64,000 nt of DNA from Scilla litardierei (lineage: Eukaryota; Streptophyta; Magnoliopsida; Asparagales; Asparagaceae), in the NCBI GenBank assembly GCA_030789695.1, contig JAULAV010008819.1, positions 83,511-147,510 of the forward strand. The letters run 5' to 3'. Position 1 is the first letter of the stretch. Each line of letters starts with the position of its first letter. The position numbers and the translations under genes are program-made. The notes beneath the pieces are model-generated. The model searched no databases. It saw only the letters and a program-made list of their open reading frames with translations, and was not told the DNA's origin. This document shows positions 53,685 to 64,000 of this stretch, piece by piece.

Positions 53685-56600
53685 TGATGTCATTTAATAA
53701 AACGATCCATATCTTCCAGAAAATGTAAAAAATAGCCTGGAGTTCAAAAAAATACGCAAAATGTCCGTTGGAATCGGGAGAACTCCATCTTCAACCGAAA
53801 TATAAGAGATGACAAAATAAGGCCAAAAAATCATATCATTAAAAAAGATCATCATCGTCAACTTGAAAATAAGAGAAGATAAAATTAGGCAATAAAAACA
53901 ATATCAATTAATATAAAGATCCTTATCGTCCAAAAAAATATACAAAATAGCCCCGAGCTCAGAAAAATACGCAAAAATTTCCTTTGAAATTGGGAGATCG
54001 TCGACTTCAACTGAAAAATAAGATAAGGCAAAAATAAGCTATAAAATTCATATCATTTAATTAAAGATTCATATCTTACGGTAAATATAGAGAAATGCTT
54101 GGAGCTCAGAAAAATCCGCAAAGATATCCGTTAGAACCGGGAGATTGCCATTTTTAACGAAAAAAATAAGAGAAGACAAAATTAGTCCAAAAATCATATC
54201 ATTTAATAAAAAGATACTTATCTTCGAGAAAATGTAGAAATATAGCCCCGAGATCAGAAATATTGGCAGAAATGTCCTCAGAACCAGGAGATCGCCATAT
54301 TCAAAAATCATATCATTTAATAAAAAGATTTACATCTTCAATAAAATGTAGAAAATAGCCCCGACCACAAAAATATCTGAAAAATGTCCGTTGGAACTGG
54401 AAGATCACCATATTCAATTAAAAAAATAAGAGAAGATAAACTTAGGTTATAAAAATCTTATCATTAATAAAAACATATCTTCCATAAAATTTAGAAAATA
54501 GCCCCGAGATCAGATAAATCCAAAAAAAACCGTTGGAAATGGGATATCACCATCTTCTACTGAAAAAATAAGAGAAGACAAACTTAGTCTGTAAAAATCA
54601 TATCATTTTATATAATGAACCACATCTTCAATAAACTGTAGAAAATATTTCCAAGCTCAAAAAAATTTGCAAAAATGTCTGTTGGAACCAAGAGTTCGCC
54701 ATCTTCAAATAAAAAAGAGAAGATAAAATTAGGCCAAAAAATCATATCATTTAATAAAAATATCCCTAACTTCCTGAAAGTTAGAAAAATTGTTCTAAGC
54801 TCAGAAAATCCATAAAATTGTCCGTTGGAACCAAGAGATCGCCATGTACAGCTGAAAAATAAGAGAAGACAAAACTAGTCTACAAAAATCATTTCATTTA
54901 ATAAAAAGATCCATATCTTTAATAAAATTTTAAAACTAGCCCAGAGCTCATAAAAATCGGCAAAAATGTCCGTCGGGAGATCGTTATCTTCAACTAAAAA
55001 ATAAGAGAGGATGAAATTTGGATATAAAAATCATATCATTTACTCTAAAGATCCATATCTTTTAGAAAATATAGAAAATACCCCGGAGCTAATAAAAATC
55101 CACAAAATGTCCGTTGGAACCGAGAGATCTCCATCAGACGTAAGAGAAGACAAAATTAAGCCAAAAATCATATCATTTAATAAAAAGATCCATATCTTCC
55201 AGAAAATGTAGAAAGTAGCCTCGAGGTCAGAAAAATCCGCAAAAATGTTCGACCGAGCCGGGAGATCGCTATCTTCAACTTAAAACAAGAGAATGTAAAC
55301 GCATGCTATAAAAATCATATTATTTGATACAAAGGTTCATATCTTACAGAAAATATAGAAAATAACACGTAACTCAAAAAAATTTGTGAAAATATATGTT
55401 GGAAATGGGAGTTTGCCGTATTCAACGAAAAAAATAAGTGAAGACAAAATTTGGCCATAAAATCATATCATGTAATATAAAGATTCATATCTTACAGAAA
55501 ATGTAGAAAATAGCCCAGAGATCAGAAAAATATGCAAAATTCTGTTGGAACTAGGAGATCGACATTTTCAACTAAAAAATAAGAGAAGACAAAATTATGC
55601 GATAAAAATTACATCATTTTCAGATACATATCTTCAATAAACTGTAGAAAATAGTCCCGAGCTCAGACAAATCCGCAAACATGTTCGTTGGAACCGGGAG
55701 ATCGACATCTTCAACAAAAAATAAGATAAGACAAAATAAGGTCAATAAATCTTATCATTTAATAAAATGATCCATATATATTAGAAAATAGCGTGGAGCA
55801 TAGAAAAATCCATAAAAATATCTGTTGGAACTGGGAGATCGCCATCTTCAACTGAAAAATAAGACAAACAAACTTATGCTATAAAAATCATATCATTAAA
55901 TAAAAAGATCCATATGTTCCATAAAATGTAGAAAATAGCTTTAAACTCTGAAAAAATCCATAAAAATGTCCGTTGAAACCAGGAGATCACCATCTTCAAC
56001 TGAAAAAAATAAGAGAAGACAAAATTAAATCAAAAAATCACATCCATAATAAAAAGATTCATATCTTTCATAAAATATAGAAAATTACCGGAGCTCTGAA
56101 AAATATGTAAAAATGTCCATTGGAACCACGATATCGCCATCTTAAACTAAAAAAAGAGAATACAAAATTAGGCCAAAATTCATTTCATTTAATAAAAAAT
56201 ACATATCTTATAGAAAATGTAGAAAAATAGTCCCAAGCAAAGGAAAGTCCGCAAAAATGTTCGTTAGAACCAGTAGATAGCCGTCTTCACCTAAAAAATA
56301 AGAGAAGAAAAATATAGTAGATAAAAATCTTCCCATTTAATAAAAGATGCATATATTCAATAAAATGTAGAAAATAACACCGAGCTAAGAAAAATCTGCA
56401 AAAATAACAGTTGGAACCGGGAGATCACCATCTTCAATTGAAAAATAAGAGAAGGCTAAATTAGGCCAAAAATCAAGTAATTTAACAAAAAATCCAAATT
56501 AGCCTCGAGGTCAGAATAAGCCAAAAAAATGTACGTTGGAACCCGGAGATCGCCATCTTTAACTAAAAAGAGAAGCCAAAATTAGGCCAAAAAATCATTG

Positions 56601-59390
56601 CATTTAAAAAATTCATATCTGACAAAAAATGTAGAAAAATAGCCCCAAGCAAAGAAATGTCGTAAAAATGTTCGCTGGAATCGGTAGATCGCCATTTTCA
56701 CTAGAAAAAATAAGAGAAGAAAAATGTAGGCTATATAAATCAGCTCATTTAATAAAAAGATAAAAAGATACATATATTTTATAAAATGTAGAAAATAGCA
56801 CCGAGCTCAGAAAAATCCACAAAAATATCGATTGGAACTGGAGATCGACATCTTCAACTAGAAAAATAAAAGAAGGCAAAATTAGGCCAAAAATCAAATC
56901 AATCAATAAATAGATCCAAATCTTCTAGAAAATTTAGAAAATAGCCCCGACGTCAGAATAATCCATTAAAATTTCCGTTGGTACCGGGAGATCACCACCT
57001 TCAGTTGAAAAATAAGAAAATACAAAATTTGGTCAAAAAATCATTTCATTTAATAAAAGACCCATATCTTCAGAAAATATAGAAAAATAGTCCCAAGCAA
57101 ATAAAAGTCTGCAAAAATGTACGCTGGAACTGGTAGATCGACATCTTCACCTAAAACATAAGAGAAGAAAAATGTAGGCTATAAAAATCATCTCATTTAA
57201 TAAAAAGATACATATATTCCACAAAATATAGAAAATAGCACCGAGCTGAGAAAAATCCGCTAAATTATCAGTTAAATCGGGAGATCGCTATCTTCAACTG
57301 AAAAATAAGAGAAGGCAAAATTAGGACAAAAATCAGATCATTTAATAAAAAGATCCATATCTTCCAGAAAATTCAGAAAATAGCCCCGAGATCATAGTAA
57401 TCCGCAAAAATGTCCCTTTAAAACAGAAAAAACCACAAAAATCTTCAGCTGAAAAATAAGAGAAGACAAAAAAATTATGCTATAAAATCATATCATTTAG
57501 TATAAAGACCATATCTTTTAGATATTGTAGAAAATAGCTAGGAGCTCAAAAAATCTGCACAAATGTAATTGGAACCGGGAGATCGTCATCTTCAAATGAA
57601 ACAAGAGGAGACAAAATTGGGCCAAAAAATCTTATCATTTAATTAAAATATCCATATCTTCCAGAAAAGTTAAAAAATATTCCCAAGCGAAGAAAAATCC
57701 GTAAAAATGTCTGTTAGAACGGGTAGATTGCTATCTTCAACTGAAAAAAATAAGAGAAGACAAATGTAGGCTATAAAAATCATATTATTTAATAAAGAGA
57801 TTTTTATCTTTGATCAAATATAGAAAATAGTACCAAGCTCATAAAAATCCACAAAAATGTCCGTTGGAATCGGGAGGTCGCCATCTTCAACTGAAAAATA
57901 TAAGAAGACAAAATTAGACCAAAAATCATATCATTTAATAAAAAATAGATTTATATCAAAAAATTTAAAAAATATCCCTGAGGTCAGAATAATACGCAAA
58001 AATATCGGTTGGAACCTGGTGATCGCCATCTTCAACTGAAAAATAAAAGAAGACAAAATTAGACCATAAAATGATATCATTTAATATAAAGATATATATC
58101 TTCCAGAATATGTAGAAAATAGCTTGGAGCTCAGAAAAATCCGTAAAAATTTTCGTTGGAACCGAGAGAATGCCATCTTTAACTTAAAAAATAAGAGAAG
58201 ACAAACGTAGGCTATAAAAATCATATCATTTAATAAAAATTCTCCATCTTCCATAAAATGTAGAAAATAGCACCGAGCTAAAAAAATCTGCAAAAATGTT
58301 CGTTGGAACCAGGAGATCGCCATCTTCAAATGAAAAGTAAGAGAAGATATAATTGGGATAAAAAATCATATCATTTAATATAATGATTCATATCTTTTAG
58401 AAATTGTAGAAAATATCCTGGAGCTCAATAAAATCCGTAAAAATGTTAGTTGGAACCAGGAGATCGTCATCTTCATCGAAAAAATAGAGAAGATAAAATT
58501 AGGCTAAAAATTATATCATTTTATAAAAATATCCATATCATTCATAAAATTTATAAAAACAAACTCAAGCTAAGAAAAATCCACAAAAATGTCCCTTGGA
58601 ATTAGGAGATTGCCATCTTTAACTAAAAAGGGGAAGACAAACGTAGACTATAAAAATCATATCATTTATAAAAATGTAGAAAATAGAACCGAGCTTATAA
58701 AATCCGCAAAAATTTCCGTTGGAACAGGGAGATAGCCATCTTCAACTGAAAATAGGAGAAGACAAAATTGTGCCAAAAATCATATCATTTAATGAAAAGA
58801 TCCATATCTTCCAGAAAGTTTAGAAAATAATCCCAAGGTCAGAACTATACGCAAAATATCCAGTTGGAAATAGGAGATCGCTATCTTCAACAGAAAAATA
58901 AAAGAAGAAAAAATTATGTCAAAAAATCATACCATTTAATAAAAATATCCATAACTTCACGAAAAATGTAGAAAAATAGCCCCGAGCTTAGAAAAATCCG
59001 CAAAAATTTCATTTGAACCGGGAGATCGCCATCTTCAACTGAAAAATAAGAGATGAAAAAATTAGGCCAAAAAATCATATCATTTAATAAAATATACATA
59101 TCTTCCAGAAAATATAGAAAAATAATCTTAAGTTAAGAAAAAGCTGCGAAAATGTCCGTTGAAACTGGGAGATCGTCATCTTCAACTTAAAAAAATAAGA
59201 GAATACAAACGTCGGCTATAAAAATCATATTATTAAATAAAAAGTTATATATCTTCCATAAAATTTAGAAAATAGCACCGAGCTCAAAAAATCCGCAAAT
59301 AAGTCCATTGGGACGGGGAGATCGCCGTCTTCAACTGAAAAATAAGAAAAGAAAAAAATTAGGATATAAAAATCATATCATTTATATACA

Positions 59391-59483
59391 TGAAGATGGC
59401 AATTTCCTGGTTCCGAATTTTCTTGGTTGATGATGGCGATTTCCCGGTTTCAACGGACATTCTTTGGCCTAATTTTCTTCTTT
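59391..59483 (-). repeat. Inverted monomer segments (block 3, shortened)
   Basis: TGAAGATGGCAATTTCCTGG, then GATGATGGCGATTTCCCGG and GGCCTAATTTTC. It lacks the first antisense unit of the other blocks. Confidence 0.8.
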
Positions 59484-62042
59484 GATATCATTTAACAAAA
59501 CGATCCATATCTTCCAGAAAATGTGAAAAATAGAGCTCAAAAAATCAACAAAAATGTCCGTTGGAATCGGGAGATCGCCATCTTCAACCGAAATATAAGA
59601 GAAAACAAAATAAGGCTAAAAGTCATTTCATTTAATGAAATGATCGCCATCATCCACTGGAAAATAATAGAAGGCAAAATTAGGCAACAAACATCATATC
59701 AATTAATATAAAGATCCTTATCTTCCAGAAATTAGAGAAAATAGCCCCAAGCTCAGAAAAATCCACAAAAATATCTGTTGGAAAGGGGAGATCGACATCG
59801 TCCTCTGCAAAATAAGAGAAGACAAAATTAGGCCATAAAAATCATATCATTTAATATAAACATCTATATCTTCCATAAAATATAGAAAATAGCCCAGAGC
59901 TCCGAAAAATACGCCAAAATTTCCGTTGGAACCAGGGGATAGCCATCTTCAACTGAAAAATAAGAGAAGACAAAATTAGGCCATAAAGATCAGATCATTT
60001 AATATAAAGTTCCATATCTAGCAGAAAATGTAGAAAATAGCCTAGAGCTCAGAAAATTCCACAAAAATTTTTGTTGTTACCGGAAGATCGCCATATTCAA
60101 CTAAAAAATAGGAGAAGACAAACTTAGTCCCTAGAAATCATATCATTTAATAAAAGATACGTATCTTCAATAAACTGTAGAAAATAGTTCGAGTTTAGAA
60201 AAATCCGCAAAAATGGTCGCTGGAACCGGGAGAGTGACATCTTCAACTGAAAAATAAGATAAGACAAAATTAGGCAATAAAAACCATATCATTTAATATA
60301 ATGATTCATATCTTACAGAAAATTTAGAAAATAGCCCGAAGCTTAGAAAATCCACCAAAATGTTTGTTGGAAATAGGAGATCGCCATCTTCAATTGAAAA
60401 TAAAGAGAAAACAAAATTAGGCCAAAAATCATATCATTTATTATAAATCCATAACTTCCCAAAAATGTAGAAAAATAGTCCCAAGTTCAGAAATATCTGC
60501 AAAAATATCCATTGGAAGCGGGAGATTGCCATCTTCAAATGAAAAATAAGAGAAGACAAAATTAGGCTACAAAATCATATCATTTAATCTAAAGATACGT
60601 ATCTTACGGGAAATGTGAAAATAGCCTGGAGCTCAGAAAAATCGGCAAAAATGTCTGTTGGAACCGGAGATCGCCATCTTCGTCTGAAAAATATGAGAAG
60701 ATAAAATTAGGCTAAAATCATATTATTTAATAAAAAGATCCATATCTTCCAAAAAATGTAGAAATAGTCCTTAGGTCAAAAAATCCACAAAAATCTCTGT
60801 TAGAACCATGAGAACGCCATCTTCAATGGAAAAATAAATAAGAGAAGACGTCATTAGGCCAAAAAATCATATCATTTAATAAAATGATCTATATCTTCCA
60901 TAAAATGAAGAAAAATAGCCCCAAATCTAACAAAAATCAGTAAAAAAAGGCTGCTGGAACAGGTAGATCGCCATATTCAAATAAAAAATAAGAGAAGAAA
61001 ATATAGGATATAAAAATCAAACCACTTAATAAAAAATTCATATCTTCCATAAAATGTAGAAAACAGCATCGAGATTTGAAAAATCCACAAAACTTTCTGT
61101 TGGAACCAGGAGATTGCCATCTTCAACAGAAAAATAAGTGTAGACAAAATTAGGCTATAAAAATCATATCATTTAATATAAAGATTCATATCTTACATAA
61201 ACTGTAGAAAATAACGCGGAGCTCAGAAAAATATTCGTTGGAACCGGGAGATCGTCATATTCATCTGAAAAATTGAGAAGACGGAATTAGACCAAAAAAT
61301 CATATCAATTCATAAAATGACCCATATCTTCCAGAAAAAGCAAAAAAAGCACAAATCTAAGAAATATCCGCAAAAATGTCCACGGGGACCGGGAGATCGC
61401 CATATTCAACTAAAAAATGATAAGACAAAATTAGTCTACAAAAATCTTGTCAATTAATAAAGAGATCCATATCTTTAATAAAATGTAGAAAATAGCATGG
61501 GCTCAAAAAATTCACAGAAATGTCCATTAGAACTGAAAGATTGCCATCTTCAACTAAAAAATAAGAGAAGAAAACATTAGGATATAAAAATCATATCATT
61601 TAATATAAAAATTCTTATCTTCCAGAAAATGTACAAAATAGCCACCCCGAACTCAGAAAAATCCGCAAAAAATGTCCGTTGGAACCAGGAGATCGCCATC
61701 TTCAACTGAAAAATAAAAGAAGACAAAATTAGGCCAAATTATCATACCATTTAATAAAATGATACATATCTTCCAAAAAAGTGGAAAATAGCCCGGCGCT
61801 CAGAAAAATTCGTAAAAATGTCCATTGGAACCGGGAGATCACCATCTTCAAATGGAATATAAGAGAAGACAAAATTAGGCCAAAAAATCATCTATTTTAA
61901 TAAAAAGATCACCATCTTCTACTGAAAATAAGAGAAGATCAATTTAGGCTATAAAAATCATATCAATTAATAAAAAGATCCATATCTTTCACAAAATGTA
62001 GAAAATAGTACCAAGCTCAGAAAATGATACATAAAAATCTTA

Positions 62043-62195
62043 TCAGTTGAAGATGGCGATATTCCGGTTACAACAGACATTTTTATAGATGAAGATGGTG
62101 ATTTTCCAGTTTTGAATTTTGTCTTCTCATATATTTCAGTTGAAGATGGCGATTTCCCGGTTTCAACGGGTATTTTTGGCCTAATTTTGTCTTCT
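62043..62195 (-). repeat. Inverted monomer segments (block 4)
   Basis: Matches blocks 1 and 2 in order and flanks, including the preceding monomer with GTAGAAAATAGTACCAAGC. This supports a duplicated higher-order block. Confidence 0.83.
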
Positions 62196-64000
62196 ATGAT
62201 ATCATTTAACAAAACTATCCATATCTTACAGAAAATGTGAAAAACAGCCCGGAGCTCAATAAATCCGTAAAAATGACCGTTGGAACCGGGAGATCGCCAT
62301 CTTCAACCGAAATATAAGAGAAGACAAAATAAGGCCAAAAAAATTCATATCATTTAATAAAAAGATCGCCATCATCAACTGAAAAATAAGAGAAGACAAA
62401 ATTAGGCAACAAAATTCATATCAAAAAATATTAAAATTCTAATATTCCAGAAAATATAAAAATTGGCCTCGAGCTCAGAAAAATACGCAAAAATTTCTGT
62501 TGGAAACGGGAGATCGCCATCTTCAACTTAAAAATAAGAGAAGACAAAATTAGGTCATAAAAATCATATCATTTAATATATAGATCCATATCTTACAGAA
62601 AATATAGAAAATAGCCCAGAGCTCAAAAAATCGGCGAAAAAGTCTGTTGGAACTCGGAGATCTCTGTCTTTAACTGAAAAATATGAGAAGACAAAATTAG
62701 GCCATAAAAATAATATCATTTAAAAAAGATTCATATCTAACCGAAAAGGTAAAAAATAGTTTAAATCTCAAAAAATTCCGCAAAAATTTTCATTGTAACC
62801 GGAAGATCGCCATATTTAAATGAAAAATTAAGAGAAGACAAACTTTGTCTATAAAAATCATATCATTTAATAAAAAGATTTATATCTTTAGTAAACTGTA
62901 GAAAATTGTTCCATGTTTAGTAAAATCAGCAAAAATGGTCGTTGGAACCGGTAAATCGACATCATCAACTTATAAATTAGAGAAGACAAAATTATACCAT
63001 AAAATCTAAATATTCATATCATACAGAAAATTTAGAAATTAGCCCGCAGCTCAGAAAAATACCCGGAAATGTCCGTTGCAACCGGGAGATCGCCGTTTTC
63101 ATCTGCAAAATAAGAGAAGAATAAGTTAGGCCTAAAAATCTTATCATTTAATAAAACGATCCATATCTTCAACAGTGAGAACGCCATCTTCAACTGAAAA
63201 ATAAGAGAAAACAACATTAGGCCAACAAATCAAATCATTTAACATAATGATCCATATCTTCCGTAAAACGAAGAAAAATAGCCCCTAAGCTAACAAAAAT
63301 CAGTAAAAATGTCTGCTGGAACCGGTATATCACAATATTCAACTTAAAATAAGAGAAGAAAAACGTAGGAACTAAAAAGCATATCATTTAATAAAAAATT
63401 GATATCTTCCATAAAATGTAGAAAATAGCACCGAACTTCGAAAAGTCTGCATATATTTCTGTTGGAATCGAGAGATCGCCATCTACAGCTGAAAAAATAA
63501 TAGACAAAATTAGGCTATAAAAATCATATCATTTAATATAAAAATTCATATCTTACAGAAAATGTAGAAAATATCCCGGAGCTCGAAAAAATCCACAAAA
63601 TGTTCGTTGGAACTGAGAGATCGTTATCTTCTTCTGAAAAATAGAGAAGAAAAAATTAGGCCAAAAATCATATCATTACATAAAAAGATCCATATCTTTC
63701 TTAAAATGTAGAACAATAGACTCAAGCAAAAAAATCTGCAAAAATGTCCATTGGAACCAGAAGATCGACATCTTCAACTGAAAAAAATAAAAGAAGACAA
63801 ACGTATGCTATAAAAATCAAATCATTTATAAAAATGTAGAAAATAGCATCGACCTTATACAAATCCGTTGGAACATGGAGATCGCCATCTTCAACTGAAA
63901 AATAAGGGAAGACAAAATTAGGCCAAAAATATTATCATTTAATAAAAGACACTTATCTTCCAGAAAATTTTGAAAATAGTCCCGAAGTCAGAATAATACA

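Larger units (their letters stand above)
52006..64000. repeat. ~146-bp AT-rich tandem satellite array
   Basis: Head-to-tail degenerate monomers of about 145-148 bp. Landmarks in order are ATCATATCATTTAATAAAAA, CCATATCTTCCAGAAAATGT, AGAAAATAGCCCCGAGCTCA, then CGCAAAAATGTCCGTTGGAA, GGGAGATCGCCATCTTCAAC and TAAGAGAAGACAAAATTAGG. Sampled starts of the first landmark near 59841, 59989, 60138 and 60283 give the period. Length divided by period gives roughly 80 monomers, and the array runs off the right edge. Some monomers are shortened by about 70-80 bp (for example near 52490-52560). No coding potential; nucleosome-scale AT-rich monomers are usual for centromeric satellites, but no identity is claimed. 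Confidence 0.93.

Noticed and set aside
52006..64000. Short open frames in the satellite
   Set aside because: They follow the monomer, are short, differ in each monomer and have no protein motif.
52006..64000. CRISPR-like array
   Set aside because: Whole ~146-bp monomers vary throughout, with no short constant repeat and unique spacers. The plant context also excludes it.

Overview
The window is plant heterochromatin made almost entirely of nested LTR retrotransposons lying next to a tandem satellite. I see no host gene. Plant origin is inferred from the element types: Ty3/gypsy Tat-like, Athila-like and initiator-Met-primed families, a Sirevirus-like Ty1/copia with a third ORF, and tRNA primer sites typical of angiosperms. 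The species cannot be named from this sequence. The ~146-bp AT-rich satellite suggests a (peri)centromeric or other heterochromatic block.

Layout. (i) 1-3225: the 3' part of a Ty1/copia element (C) with a complete 1,479-bp LTR. (ii) 3226-52005: a minus-strand Ty3/gypsy element (A) whose body is split by three independent insertions. These are D2 (5071-13005, TSD GGGAT), D1 (14045-20633, TSD AGATG) and B (22848-51939, TSD C/GCTCT, inserted in A's 5' LTR). (iii) B, another minus-strand gypsy element, is split by the Athila-like plus-strand element E (23838-46842, TSD ACCAT). E is split by the Sirevirus-like minus-strand element F (26388-38695, TSD TAAAT). (iv) 52006-64000: about 12 kb of ~146-bp satellite. 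A abuts it directly, so A probably landed in the array. The order of events read from the nesting is satellite, then A, then C, D1, D2 and B (relative order unknown), then E in B, then F in E.

Coding content is retroelement gag, pol and accessory ORFs, all broken by stops, frameshifts or deletions. D1 and D2 belong to one Tat-like family and are complementary: D1 keeps gag and has no pol, D2 keeps pol and has no gag. Both carry an antisense accessory ORF.

The most interesting signals are regulatory. E and F are unrelated lineages, but each has a dense cluster of a palindromic 8-12-mer in its LTR upstream of a TATA box (E: CCGATCGG core; F: CAGTCGACTG). Each repeats the same word in a second cluster between pol and its 3' accessory ORF, again followed by a TATA-like sequence. 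D1 has a separate antisense TATA box upstream of its accessory ORF. The C LTR carries a perfect match to the plant snRNA upstream sequence element, 30 bp from a TATA box. Together these suggest that accessory ORFs in three lineages have their own promoters.
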